This document shows, in pieces, positions 54,011-62,849 of a DNA stretch of 64,000 nt; positions within the stretch are counted from its first letter, which is position 1; the number at the start of each line of letters is the position of its first letter. A program made the translations under genes and the position numbers. Under the pieces are notes generated by a model. It did no database searches, was not told the origin of the DNA, and saw only the letters and a list, made by a program, of their open reading frames with translations. Source of the DNA: Thermocatellispora tengchongensis (GTDB lineage: Bacteria; Actinomycetota; Actinomycetes; Streptosporangiales; Streptosporangiaceae); NCBI RefSeq assembly GCF_014202315.1, contig NZ_JACHGN010000012.1:248001-312000 (forward strand), given 5' to 3'.

Positions 54011-54850
54011 TTGTGGATCGTGGACCTCGACGAGGTGGCCGGGCGGCTGTACGGTCTGGCGCCGGGTGACTTCACGGCCGAGCGCGACGCGGCGGCGCGT
54101 GCGGCCAAGGAGGCGGGCGACGCGGCGCTCGCCCGCGAGATCCGCACGCTGCGGCGGCCCACGGTCGCGGCGTGGGCGGTGAACCAGGCGTCCCGGCGGC
54201 ATCCCGACGAGCTGACCGAGCTGCTGGAGCTGGGCGCGGAGCTGCGCCGGGTGTGGCAGGAGCAGGACGTCGAAGCGCTGGCCGAGCTGACCCGCAGGCG
54301 CGGCGCGGCGAGCGGGCGGCTGCTGCGGCTGATCCGCGAGACCGCCGAGGCGGCCGGGCAGGCGCTGTCGGGCTCGGCTCCGGCCGAGATCGAGCAGACG
54401 CTGGACGCGGCGACGGTGGACGAGGACGCGGCCGAGCAGGTGCGCCGCGGGCGCCTGGTCCGCCCGCTGAGCTACGCCGGGTTCACCCCGGCGCCCGCGG
54501 CCCCGGCCGGCCCCCGCCCCAAGCGCCCGGCCCAGCCGCGCAAGAAGGCCGATGACCGGCAGGCGCGCGAGGCCGCGGAGCGGGAGGCACGCGAAGCCGC
54601 CGAGCGGGCCGCACGCGAGGCCGAGCGGGCGGCCCAGGAGGCCGAGCGCGACCACGCCGAGTGGCGGGCCGAACTGGAGGCCGCCGTGGCCGAGCACGAC
54701 CGGCTCACGGAGAAGGTGGAACGGCTGTCCGGCAAGCTCGCCAAGGCCCGGCAGCAACTGGCCACCGCCGCCCACCGGCGCGAGGTGGCCGAACGCGAGG
54801 AACGCCGAGCCGCCCGCACCGCCGCGACCGCCCGCGCGAAGACACGCTGA
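54011..54850 (+). CDS. Hypothetical coiled-coil protein
   Basis: A 279-residue protein with no recognised enzymatic motif. The N-terminal 150 residues are helical (TLRRPTVAAWAVNQASRRHPDEL is the most distinctive segment). A Pro/Lys-rich linker follows, then a long Ala/Glu/Arg coiled coil (residues about 185-275, EREAREAAERAAREAERAAQ) ending in a basic tail. The start is TTG 54011 or GTG 54020, with GAGGGGG just upstream of either. Similar N-terminal segments occur in uncharacterised actinobacterial proteins, but I cannot assign a function. Confidence 0.7.
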   Translation: MWIVDLDEVAGRLYGLAPGDFTAERDAAARAAKEAGDAALAREIRTLRRPTVAAWAVNQASRRHPDELTELLELGAELRRVWQEQDVEALAELTRRRGAASGRLLRLIRETAEAAGQALSGSAPAEIEQTLDAATVDEDAAEQVRRGRLVRPLSYAGFTPAPAAPAGPRPKRPAQPRKKADDRQAREAAEREAREAAERAAREAERAAQEAERDHAEWRAELEAAVAEHDRLTEKVERLSGKLAKARQQLATAAHRREVAEREERRAARTAATARAKTR

Positions 54851-55249
54851 CGACCGGGAGCCACGCGGCACACGTCCCCCACACCACCGCTCCTGCCCGC
54901 ACGAAGGCGCGCTGAGGGCCGGGGGTCGTGCGGCACACAGCACCCACACCACCACCCAGCCCACGCGGACACACCACAACAACCAGGAACCACCGAACAC
55001 ACCACCCACACCACCCCAACCCACGCCAACACGCCCCGGCGACCACGACCCCACCCGAATGCCGAGCAGCGGTTTGCTGATGTAGGAGCGTATGCCGCGC
55101 GGGCCGTCGATGCCCCACGACCTCCGGCCGTCAGGGCGTGTTGGGGAGGGGTGGGGCGGTGGTGTGGGTGGTCGGGTGAGTTGCGGTCGTTGGGGCGTGT
55201 TGGGGTGCCGGGGGTGATGGTGTGGGTGGTGTGTGGGGAGGGCGTCGCG
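54851..55249. other. C-rich then G-rich non-coding block with inverted symmetry
   Basis: No gene is seen here. From about 54870 to 55070 the plus strand is dominated by CCACACC/CACACCACCCAC words; from about 55135 to 55245 it switches to GGGTGG/GTGTGGGTGG words. The halves are imperfect inverted repeats around a neutral centre near 55100. Transcripts in either direction could fold into a long hairpin, and the G-rich half could form quadruplexes. It probably ends transcription of the coiled-coil gene. Confidence 0.5.
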
Positions 55250-55659
55250 TTGCGGGTGGTCACGCCCGGCGGGGAGTTCGCCACGCCCGGCGGGTACGGC
55301 GCCGAGGGCCACGTGCACCAGGAGTTCCTCCCGCTGCCCGACTTCGACTGCCAAGCAGAGCCGGCTCCGCCTGCCTGCCGGGAGATCTCGGTGTTCGAGC
55401 GCTTCGACGATCGTGCCCGATGTGCCGTGGTGGCGGCCCAGGACGAGGCGAGGCGGCTCGGCCAGGCCGAGATCGACAGCCAGGCCGCGATCGACAGCGA
55501 CCACCTGCTGCCCGGGGTGTTCGCCGCCGAGAGGGCCCGGCCGCGGGCGTCCTGCTGGACCACGGCCTGGACCCCGGGCGGGCACGCCGCGGGCTCGCTG
55601 CGACGGGGCTCATCGACGCCCTCATCGGCCTGAAGGTGGCGCCCGTCACGTGCCGCTGA
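55250..55659 (+). pseudogene. Frameshifted Clp N-terminal (Clp-N) domain protein
   Basis: From about 55390 one frame reads FERFDDRARCAVVAAQDEARRLG and DSDHLLPGVFAAE, the first half of a Clp-N repeat. The second half, VLLDHGLDPGRARRGL, continues in another frame to the TGA at 55659, so a frameshift lies near 55540. An 18-bp tandem-type duplication (AEIDSQAAIDS) further disrupts the repeat. Upstream in the first frame is a short segment (TPGGEFATPGGYGAEGHVHQ) of unknown origin. Intact Clp-N proteins are adaptor or chaperone domains; this copy looks inactive. Confidence 0.65.
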
Positions 55660-55763
55660 CCCGCGCCCGGGGAAGGCGGGCGCGGCCCTGATGGGACGAC
55701 CGCCGCACGGGGGCGGCGGTCGGATCTCCTCGTCGTGGGCGGCCGGCCAGGGGGCGGCCGGTC

Positions 55764-56368
55764 TCAGCGGCAGAAGGGGGCCATGCCCAGCACGGACTTC
55801 ACGCCGCCAAGCAGATGCTGGACGAAGAACCGGTCGCCCTCCATGGGCTCGTCGGTCCACGCCCGGACGTCGTGGCCGAGGGTGGTGAGCCACGCCTTGC
55901 CGCCGTCGTAGTACTGGCACCAGCTCACCGGGTGGTGCTCGCCGTGGCCGGGGTGGCCGAGGTTGCCGCGCACGCCCCGGGCCAGGGTGCTCTCGTCCAC
56001 CTCGGCGAGCACGCGGACGCGGGTCGGCGCCGGGACGAGGTTGTACCACTCGTCGGAGAAGGTCCAGGTGCGGGGCAGCCCCTGGGTGGATGCGTCGCGG
56101 CGGCCGACGGTGACCACGGTGCCGGGCTGGTTGGCGCTGTGGTCGTAGAAGTTGGCGTTGCCGAGCAGGCCCTCGTACCAGGGCCAGTTGTACTCGGTGC
56201 CGAAGGCGTTGTGCACGCCGACGAACCCGCCGCCGGCCCGGATGTACTGGCGCAGCGCGGTCTGGGCGGACTCGTCGAACGCGTCGCGGGTGGTGCTGAG
56301 GAACATCACGGCGTTGTACGACAGGAGCCGTCCGGCCGAGGAGAGCTGGGTGACGTCCTCCGCCACCG
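55764..56368 (-). pseudogene. ThuA-like (trehalose utilisation/glutamine-amidotransferase fold) fragment, 5' truncated
   Basis: The minus-strand frame gives the C-terminal three quarters of a ThuA-like domain: YNAVMFLSTTRDAFDESAQ, QYIRAGGGFVGVHNAFGTEYNWPWYEGLLG, HPVSWCQYYDGGKAWLTTLGHD and a Cys near the end. The family's first beta strand and helix (normally about 40 residues ahead) are missing. At that point (about 56360-56368) the sequence switches to a plus-strand PQQ-dehydrogenase remnant. No start codon with a ribosome-binding site lies at the junction, so the gene is probably dead. Confidence 0.7.
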
Positions 56369-56972
56369 ATCTGCTGTTCATCGGGCAGCCCGACGGCAAC
56401 CTGCTGTGCCTGGACGCCAGGAACGGGCGCGAGCTGTGGCGCTGGCAGACCGGGGCCGCCGTCAGCAGCAGCCCCATCGCCTACGAGATCGACGGCGAGC
56501 AGTACATCGCGGTCTACGCCGGCGGCACCGGCATCCCGTACGGGAACTCGGCGCCGCGCGGCGACCACCTGTGGGCGTTCAAGGTGGGCGGGCGCGTGCC
56601 CCCGGCCGCCACCCCGCCCGCCCCGGTGGTCCGCCGTCCGGTCTCGGGGCCCCGGTGGACGGCAGCGCCGTGAACAACACGGTGGTGCTCGCCCGCACCT
56701 ACGACAACGGACAGGTCGGGACCGTCGAGTCGGCGGTCAACGCCATGGCCCCGACCCACCTGCGGGTTCCGGCCGGGACCACGGTCACGTTCGTCAACCC
56801 CGCGGACAACGTGCACGTGCACGGGGCCACGCAGTTCTTCGAGGGCCTGTTCGACGTGCGGCTCAAGCCGGGCGAGTCGTTCCAGTACACCTTCACCCGG
56901 CCGGGCGAGTACTTCTTCAACGACTGCCACAGCCCGCGCCCCACGGGCAAGATCGAGGTCCTGCCCGCCTAG
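56361..56972 (+). pseudogene. Quinoprotein (PQQ) alcohol dehydrogenase remnant with C-terminal cupredoxin domain
   Basis: The first part reads ATDLLFIGQPDGNLLCLDAR, ELWRWQTGAAVSSSPIAYE and DGEQYIAVYAGGTGIPYG, the last beta-propeller blades of a PQQ-dependent dehydrogenase; several hundred N-terminal residues are absent. After a frame change near 56640-56660 a plastocyanin-like domain follows (VPAGTTVTFVNPADNVHVHG, PGEYFFNDCHSP), ending at the TAG at 56972. The copper-ligand pattern (HVHG ... CHSP) is partly present. The truncation meets the ThuA fragment exactly, so both were cut by one rearrangement. Confidence 0.72.
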
Positions 56973-57745
56973 GGCGCGATCACGGCGACGTCGGCGCCCA
57001 GCAGCGGGAAGCGTTCGAGCACCAGGGGATCGTGGCCGGCGACCACCAGTCCGGGGTCGCCGGCCAGTTCCCTGATGCGGTCGAAGGCGCCGTACACGCC
57101 GGTCATGCTGTGCAGGATCGGGAACGGCCGGTCGGTTTCCAGGTTCTCGTAGAAGTGACTGGCGTCGGAGGCCAGCACGACGGGGCCGCGGGCCGTCTCG
57201 GCCCGCACCACCTGCATGCCCGCCGTGTGCCCGCCGACCAGGTGCACGCTCAGGCCCGGCAGCACGGGCGCGTCGCCGTCCACCACCCGCACCCGGCCCC
57301 GCTCCCTGGCCGACAGGAGGCGGGCGAGGTCGTGCTCGTCGAGCAACCAGCGCTCGCGGGCGATCCGCTCCGCCCAGGGGCCGGTCCAGTAGGCCAGCTC
57401 GGCCCGCTGCACGACGTAACGGGCCCGGGGGAACAGGTGCGCGGTGCCGGTGTGATCGTAGTGCAGGTGGGTCAGCACCACGTGGTCCACCGACTCGGCG
57501 GCCACGCCCGCCTCTGCCAGGGCCTGCACGGGCGAGCAGCGGTAGCGGAGACCTTCGGCGCGCGCCGCCCGTTCCGGTGCGATGCCGGTGTCGATCACCA
57601 CCGTGTGCCGGTCGGAGACGGCCGCCCAGACGTAGTACGCGGTCGGATGGGGGCTGTCCCCGCCGGGCTCGTAGCCGTGGAAGTGCTCGCCGCGCCGGGC
57701 GTCGCGCTGGGCGTAGCGCACGGCGAGGACCCGGAAGCCGCTCAC
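56969..57745 (-). CDS. Metallo-beta-lactamase-fold hydrolase (AHL-lactonase-like)
   Basis: A 258-residue MBL-fold protein with the metal motif LTHLHYDHTGTAHLFP, VGGHTAGMQVV, ASDASHFYENLE and a distal GHDP. Its layout resembles AttM/AiiB-type N-acyl-homoserine lactonases. The GTG at 57745 overlaps the stop of the MHS transporter gene, so in this cluster it more likely hydrolyses an imported lactone or ester related to quinate/shikimate than a quorum signal. That role is inference. Its TAG overlaps the convergent remnant's TAG in CTAG. Confidence 0.82.
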   Translation of the reverse strand: MSGFRVLAVRYAQRDARRGEHFHGYEPGGDSPHPTAYYVWAAVSDRHTVVIDTGIAPERAARAEGLRYRCSPVQALAEAGVAAESVDHVVLTHLHYDHTGTAHLFPRARYVVQRAELAYWTGPWAERIARERWLLDEHDLARLLSARERGRVRVVDGDAPVLPGLSVHLVGGHTAGMQVVRAETARGPVVLASDASHFYENLETDRPFPILHSMTGVYGAFDRIRELAGDPGLVVAGHDPLVLERFPLLGADVAVIAP

Positions 57746-59049
57746 ACGGTCACCCGCTCGGCGGGCCTGAGCCCCAGCTCGGCGGTCGGCACCTTGTAGG
57801 TCTCCCGGGCGGTGAGGACCGCGGCCACGTTGATCAGGCACAGCATGGCCGTGATGACCGAGACGCCGAGCCAGCTCCCGGGGCCGGTGCCCGCCACGGC
57901 GGTGGCCACGGTGGGCGCGAACCCCGCGATCGCGAACCCGATCTGGGTGCCGATCGCCATGCCGGACAGGCGCACCCGGGTGGGGAACATCTCCCCGTAG
58001 AACGACGGCCACACGGCGCTGGTGGCGCTGTGCACGACGCCGAACATCACGATGCCCGCGATGAAGATCAGCAGGTAGTCGCCGACGGAGATGGACCACA
58101 GGTAGGCGAACATCAGCACCGCGCAGCCGAGCGACCCGCCGGCGAACACCGGCTTGCGGCCGATCCGGTCGGACAACCTGCCCCAGAGCGGGATGGTGAT
58201 CACCGCGGCGACGTTGGCCAGGACGCCCACCCAGAGCATCGGGCCGCGCTCCAGGCCGATCGTGTTGACGGCGTACGACAGGGCGTGCACGGTGAAGATG
58301 GTGCTGACCGAGGCGATGACCGCGGCCACCACCACGCGCAGCACGTCGCGCCACTGCTCCCGGAACAGCACCGCGAGGGGCATCTTCGCCACGGTGTGGC
58401 CGGCGACCTCCCGCTCGAAGGCGGGCGTCTCCTCCAGCGTGCGCCGGATGACCAGCCCCGCCACCGCCACCGCGACGCTCAGCCAGAACGGCACCCGCCA
58501 GCCCCAGCTCAGCAACTGGTCCTCGGGCAGCGCGGCGATGGGCAGGAAGATCGCCGTGGCGATGATCTGGCCGGCCTGGGTGCCGTTGAGGGTGAAGCTG
58601 GTGTAGTAGGCGCGCCGGTTCTCGGGGGCGTGCTCCAGGGTCATGGAGTTGGCGCCGGCCTGCTCGCCGGAGACCGAGAAGCCCTGGATCAGGCGCAGCA
58701 CCACGAGCAGGACCGGCGCGAGCAGGCCGGCCTGGTCGTAGGTGGGCAGGCAGCCCACCAGGAACGTCGAGCCGCCCATCATCACCAGCGTGGTCACCAG
58801 CACCCGCTTGCGGCCGAACCTGTCGCCCACGTGCCCCAGCACGAAGGCGCCCACGGGGCGGGCCAGGTAGCCGACGCCGAACGTGGCCAGCGCGAGCAGG
58901 GTCCCCGTGGCGGGCGAGGAGGAGGGAAAGAAGATCTTGTTGAAGACCAGGGCGGCGGCGGTGCCGTAGATGAAGAAGTCGTAGTACTCCAGCGCGCTGC
59001 CGATCCAGGCTGCTACAGCCGCTTTACGAGGTTTGCCGTGCACCGTCAC
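57742..59049 (-). CDS. MHS-family MFS transporter (probable shikimate/quinate uptake)
   Basis: A 435-residue 12-helix transporter of the metabolite:H+ symporter family. Landmarks are GSALEYYDFFIYGTAAALVF in helix 1, the GHVGDRFGRKRVLV loop, RLIQGFSVSGEQAGA and GRLSDRIGRKPVF. Members carry shikimate, alpha-ketoglutarate, proline/betaine or benzoate. The neighbouring dehydroshikimate dehydratase and shikimate dehydrogenase point to shikimate or quinate. The start is GTG 59049. A TetR-type operator (59087-59106) sits just upstream, nearly identical to the one before the dehydrogenase gene. Confidence 0.88.
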   Translation of the reverse strand: MTVHGKPRKAAVAAWIGSALEYYDFFIYGTAAALVFNKIFFPSSSPATGTLLALATFGVGYLARPVGAFVLGHVGDRFGRKRVLVTTLVMMGGSTFLVGCLPTYDQAGLLAPVLLVVLRLIQGFSVSGEQAGANSMTLEHAPENRRAYYTSFTLNGTQAGQIIATAIFLPIAALPEDQLLSWGWRVPFWLSVAVAVAGLVIRRTLEETPAFEREVAGHTVAKMPLAVLFREQWRDVLRVVVAAVIASVSTIFTVHALSYAVNTIGLERGPMLWVGVLANVAAVITIPLWGRLSDRIGRKPVFAGGSLGCAVLMFAYLWSISVGDYLLIFIAGIVMFGVVHSATSAVWPSFYGEMFPTRVRLSGMAIGTQIGFAIAGFAPTVATAVAGTGPGSWLGVSVITAMLCLINVAAVLTARETYKVPTAELGLRPAERVTV

Positions 59050-59086
59050 ATTAAGCTCCTCACGGGGGAGATGCGGTGACAGGAAA

Positions 59087-59106
59087 CTAACTCACTGGTT
59101 CGTACA
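59087..59106. promoter_or_regulatory. TetR-type operator before the transporter gene
   Basis: CTAACTCACTGGTTCGTACA matches the reverse complement of 62463-62482 at 18 of 20 positions. Located 38-57 bp upstream of the transporter start, between it and the TetR gene. Confidence 0.7.
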
Positions 59107-59149
59107 CTACAAGGGTGTTGCCGATCGGTTACCTGGCCGGGTCTCCGGA

Positions 59150-59818
59150 TCAGGCGGCGGGACCCTGGCCGCGGAGGTAGGCGACGATCATCTCCCCCAC
59201 CATCCGGCGCTGCCGGTCGCGGTGTTCGGGCGCGGTCATGTCGCGCCCGAACAGCGCCTGGAAGGTGTGCTGGTTGGCCACGCGGAAGAAGCAGAACGAG
59301 CTGATGAGCATGTGCACGTCGATGGCGTCGGCCTCGGTGACGAACTCGCCGCTCGCCGTGCCCGCGTCGAGGATCGACTCGATCAGGTCGAGCACGGGGG
59401 TGCCCAGGCCGGCCAGCGCCTGCGACTTGCGGATGTGCTCGGCCTGGTGGATGTTCTCGATCGCGACCAGCTTGATGAAGTCGCGATGGGCGTCGTGGTG
59501 GTCGAAGGTCAGCTCGGCGAGGGTGCGGATGGCCTCGACCGGGGCGAGGTGCTGCACGTCGACCGTGCGCTCGACCGCCCTGACCTCGGCGTACGCCTTC
59601 TCCAGCACCGCGATGTAGAGCCGCTCCTTGCTGCCGAAGTAGTAGTAGATCATGCGCTTGGTGGTGCGCATGCGCGCGGCGATCTCATCGACCCGCGCGC
59701 CCGCGTAGCCGTGGCGCGCGAACTCCTGCTGGGCGACCTCCAGGATCTCCGCCTTGGTGCGCTCGGCGTCGCGCTGGCGATCGGCCGCGCCGGAGGGTGA
59801 GGAGGCGGAGACGGTCAC
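59150..59818 (-). CDS. TetR-family regulator of the shikimate/quinate cluster
   Basis: A 222-residue TetR protein. The helix-turn-helix is EEFARHGYAGARVDEIAARM-like (residues about 32-60), followed by TTKRMIYYYFGSKERLYIAVLE. The C-terminal ligand domain (HHDAHRDFIKLVAIENIHQAEHI) is of the type common in aromatic-acid regulators. It lies between the transporter and dehydratase genes, and two near-identical 20-bp sites at 59087 and 62463 are the obvious targets. The inducer is probably shikimate, quinate or dehydroshikimate (inferred). Confidence 0.9.
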   Translation of the reverse strand: MTVSASSPSGAADRQRDAERTKAEILEVAQQEFARHGYAGARVDEIAARMRTTKRMIYYYFGSKERLYIAVLEKAYAEVRAVERTVDVQHLAPVEAIRTLAELTFDHHDAHRDFIKLVAIENIHQAEHIRKSQALAGLGTPVLDLIESILDAGTASGEFVTEADAIDVHMLISSFCFFRVANQHTFQALFGRDMTAPEHRDRQRRMVGEMIVAYLRGQGPAA

Positions 59819-59827
59819 GCGCTCATC

Positions 59828-61561
59828 TTAGCCACCGCCGGAATGCCGCACCGCGAGCCGGATGGGCGCGTTGACGGCCCCGTAACCGTCGTAGCCTCCG
59901 ATCCGCTGGACCAGCTCGAAGAAGACCCGGCCCACCGTGACGGTGTAGAGGTGCAGGAACTCGCCGCCGTCCTCGTCGCGGTCGTACAGCACGCCGAGAC
60001 GGCGCAGCTCGGGATCGGCATCGTGGCGGGCCTCCAGGTCGTCGTAGTAGTTGCCGGGGATCGGCAGCAGCAGGCCGGGATGCTCCGCGCGCAGCCTGCG
60101 GGCCACGGCCAGGACGTCCCGGCAGGCCAGCGCGACGTGCTGCCACGGGACGCCCTCGGCGCCGACCTGGGCGATGTTGACCACCATGCGCACGCCGCCG
60201 CCGGGGGACGACATCGCCTTGCTGCGCAGCAGCCCGTACGGGTCGGGCAGCTCCAGGCCGGGCTGCGGGCTCAGGCCGAGCACGGTGCGGTAGAACAGCT
60301 CGGCCTCGTCGAAGTAGTGCCGCGGCTGGGCGAGTGCCACGTGGTCGATGCCGGTGATCTCTCCCCCTGCCCGCCCGTCCGGGGCGAAGTCGGACAGCCA
60401 GGAGTCGTCGCAGAAGAAGATCTGGGTGCCGTCCGGGGCGGCGATGGCGTCCAGCCGGGCCTCGCCCGGCCCCCGCCTGCGGGGCAGGACCGGTGACAGC
60501 AGTGACTCGGCGTGCTCGACGGCCCCGGCGGGGTCGGGGCTGTCCAGCCCGATCGCGATCAGGGCGGGCTCGCCGCCGGTGGCGTTGAGCAGCAGCCTCG
60601 CCCCGCCCTGCTCCCACAGCTCGACCGGTTTCGTGGGATGCCTCCCGGTACGCGCGAAGCCGAGCGCGGTCAGCATCCCGCCGAGCTCGCCGGTGCCGGC
60701 CAGCTCGGCGAAGGCGAACCCGGTCGGGACGATCGGACGCGCGGGCCCGCCGTGCTCCAGGGTGCTCTCCAGCGCGATGAGCGAGCGCATGCCGTCGCGC
60801 GCGGTCCGCCTGGCGTCGGCCTGACGGAAGTGGTCGTTGAACACCTCCAGCGACAGCGGACCGGCGTACCCGGCGTTCAGCGCGTGCTCCGCCACCCCCG
60901 CCACGTCGAAGGTGCCCTGGCCGGGGAAGCAGCGGTGATGGCGGCTCCACTGCAGGACGTCCATGGCCAGCCGCGGCGCGTCGGCGAGCTGGAGGAAGAA
61001 GATCTTCTCGCCCGGGATGGCCTCGATGCCGATCGGGTCGGAGCCGCGCGAGAGGATGTGGAAGCTGTCCAGGCACACGCCCAGGCCGGGGTGGCCGGCC
61101 AGGCGCACCAGACGCCAGGCGTGCAGGTACTCGTTGACGTGCCTGCCCCAGGCCAGAGCCTCGTAGGCGATGCGGATGCCGTGCTCGGCGGCCCGTTCGG
61201 CCAGCAGCCGGAGCTGCCCGGCGGCGAGGTCGTCGTCGCCGATCGCGCCCGGGGAGACGTTGGAGCAGACCAGCAGCAGGTCCGCGCCCAGGCGCTCCAT
61301 CAGCCGGAACTTGTGCTCGGCCCGCCGCAGGTTCCGGGTCAGCACGTCGTCCGGCACCGACTCGAAGTCGCGAAAGGGCTGGTAGAGGTCGATCGTCAGG
61401 CCGAGGTCGGCGGCACGGGCCCGGATCTCCTCCGGCGGCAGGGGGCAGACCAGCAGGTCGCTCTCGAAGATCTCCACACCGTCGAAGCCTGCGGCGGCGA
61501 TCGCCTCCAGCTTCTCGGTCAGTGTGCCGCTCACCGACACGGTGGCGATGGACTTACGCAC
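59828..61561 (-). CDS. qsuB: 3-dehydroshikimate dehydratase, fused to a 4-hydroxyphenylpyruvate-dioxygenase-like domain
   Basis: A 577-residue two-domain protein. Residues 1-270 are a sugar-phosphate-isomerase-type TIM barrel (GFDGVEIFESDLLV, EALAWGRHVNEYLHAW, CLDSFHILSRGSDP, SLEVFNDHFRQ) that carries the metal-dependent dehydratase activity giving protocatechuate. Residues about 290-577 are a VOC/HPPD-like fold (ITGIDHVALAQP, HVALACRDV, FFELVQRIGGYDGYG). This fusion is seen in QsuB/QuiC1. The start is GTG 61561, overlapping the dehydrogenase stop by 8 nt. Protocatechuate ring-cleavage genes are not in the window. Confidence 0.9.
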   Translation of the reverse strand: MRKSIATVSVSGTLTEKLEAIAAAGFDGVEIFESDLLVCPLPPEEIRARAADLGLTIDLYQPFRDFESVPDDVLTRNLRRAEHKFRLMERLGADLLLVCSNVSPGAIGDDDLAAGQLRLLAERAAEHGIRIAYEALAWGRHVNEYLHAWRLVRLAGHPGLGVCLDSFHILSRGSDPIGIEAIPGEKIFFLQLADAPRLAMDVLQWSRHHRCFPGQGTFDVAGVAEHALNAGYAGPLSLEVFNDHFRQADARRTARDGMRSLIALESTLEHGGPARPIVPTGFAFAELAGTGELGGMLTALGFARTGRHPTKPVELWEQGGARLLLNATGGEPALIAIGLDSPDPAGAVEHAESLLSPVLPRRRGPGEARLDAIAAPDGTQIFFCDDSWLSDFAPDGRAGGEITGIDHVALAQPRHYFDEAELFYRTVLGLSPQPGLELPDPYGLLRSKAMSSPGGGVRMVVNIAQVGAEGVPWQHVALACRDVLAVARRLRAEHPGLLLPIPGNYYDDLEARHDADPELRRLGVLYDRDEDGGEFLHLYTVTVGRVFFELVQRIGGYDGYGAVNAPIRLAVRHSGGG

Positions 61562-62417
61562 CGCTCCTCCTCCGGACGGCGATGAGATCGGTCAGGTGGG
61601 CGAGCATGCGCTCGGCGTCCGGCTCCCGGCCGGTGAACAGCCGGAAGGCGTGCGCGGCCTGGAAGACGACCATGCCGCCGCCGTCGAGGGTGCGGCAGCC
61701 CAGCGACCGCGCGTGCCGCAGCAGCTCGGTCTCCAGCGGCCGGTACACGATGTCGGCCACCCACAGGCCCGGACGCAGCAGCCCGGCGGGCAGCGGCATC
61801 CCCGGATGGTGGGCCATCCCGGTGGGGGTCGCGTGCACCAGGCCGTCGGCCGCCGCGAGGAGCCCCGGCAGCTCCGGCGGGGCCGCGTGCCGCGCGCGCC
61901 CGGCGCCGAAGCGTCCGGTCAGCTCGCCGGCCAGCCCGCCTGCCCGCGCCGGGTCGGCGTCCACGACCGTGACCAGGTCGGCGCCCAGGGTGAGCAGCGC
62001 GTGCGCCACTGCGGCCCCCGCGCCCCCGGCGCCGAGCTGCACGACGTGGTGGGTGGGCGCGTCGGGCAGGCCCCGGGCGAACGACTCGGCGAAGCCGGTC
62101 CAGTCGGTGTTGTGGCCGACGGCCCGGTCTCCGTCGAAGACGACGGTGTTGACCGCGCCCAGCATGCGGGCGTCCGGCGACAGCTCGTCCAGGTGCGGGA
62201 TGACGCTCTGCTTGCACGGGTGGGTGATGTTGAGCCCGTCGAAGCCGAACCGCCGCGCCGTGCGCACCAGATCGCCCACGTCGAGCCCGAGCCTGTCGGT
62301 GTCGAGCAGCCGGTAGACGTAGTGCAGGCCGTGGTGCACGGCCTCCTGCTCGTGCAGCGGCGGGCTCAGGGAGGGGCCGATGCCCGAGCCGATGAGTCCG
62401 ACCAGGAACGAGGCCAT
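61554..62417 (-). CDS. Shikimate/quinate dehydrogenase (AroE family, catabolic type)
   Basis: A 287-residue AroE-family protein with the substrate site GSGIGPSLSPPLHEQEAVHHG, the catalytic FDGLNITHPCKQSVI (Lys, and Asp in VGHNTDWTGF) and the nucleotide motif QLGAGGAGAAVAHAL followed by VVDAD. The acidic residue after the second strand favours NAD over NADP, as in catabolic quinate/shikimate dehydrogenases (QsuD type). The context agrees: it is co-transcribed with dehydroshikimate dehydratase. The TetR-type operator lies 46 bp upstream of its ATG. Confidence 0.9.
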   Translation of the reverse strand: MASFLVGLIGSGIGPSLSPPLHEQEAVHHGLHYVYRLLDTDRLGLDVGDLVRTARRFGFDGLNITHPCKQSVIPHLDELSPDARMLGAVNTVVFDGDRAVGHNTDWTGFAESFARGLPDAPTHHVVQLGAGGAGAAVAHALLTLGADLVTVVDADPARAGGLAGELTGRFGAGRARHAAPPELPGLLAAADGLVHATPTGMAHHPGMPLPAGLLRPGLWVADIVYRPLETELLRHARSLGCRTLDGGGMVVFQAAHAFRLFTGREPDAERMLAHLTDLIAVRRRSGA

Positions 62418-62462
62418 CGTTTCGTCCTTTCCAGCGGATGCGGGCGGCGCGCGTACCCCTAA

Positions 62463-62482
62463 TGTACGTACTAGTGAGTTAG
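62463..62482. promoter_or_regulatory. TetR-type operator before the shikimate dehydrogenase operon
   Basis: TGTACGTACTAGTGAGTTAG is the reverse complement of the site at 59087-59106 with two differences, and contains the palindromic core ACTAGT. It lies 46-65 bp upstream of the dehydrogenase start. Confidence 0.7.
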
Positions 62483-62486
62483 CAGG

Positions 62487-62745
62487 CTAGACACGCCTCC
62501 GGGTTCCCCTGCCGTCGCCGGTGGTGCGGAAGGTGGAGTCGAACACGCGCGAGTTGCGCGTCCCGTCGCTGAAGGCGATGCCGTCGGCGTACGTGTTGCG
62601 GATGCGCACGCCGCTGAACCGCAGCCCGTCGGCCGGGCCCCACAGCTCGGGATGTCGTCGCAGTCGCGGCCGACCCAGACGGCCGGCGCGTCGGGGATCG
62701 GGTTGCGCACCACGATCGCGTTGGCCTGGTTCGCCGCCGGGGCAG
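62487..62745 (-). pseudogene. Fragment of a beta-helix glycosidase (mycodextranase/alpha-1,3-glucanase-like), frameshifted
   Basis: Two minus-strand frames join to give one family-like sequence: NQANAIVVRNPIPDAPAVWV, then after a shift near 62645 ELWGPADGLRFSGVRIRNTY, ADGIAFSDGTRNSRVFDSTF and RTTGDG. The DG(I/L)-plus-RNT rungs are those of right-handed beta-helix glucanases. Only about 85 residues remain, with no start and an early stop, so it is a relic of a larger gene. It lies beside the TetR operator and does not disturb it. Confidence 0.6.
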
Positions 62746-62849
62746 AGGAGCAGGCCGAGCCGACCGCGCCCGGCGAGCCGCCTGCGCCCGACGTGGCGGG
62801 CGCGCCGGGCGAGTTGCGGGCCGGGTGGTGGCGGCGATCCCGGAGCCGT

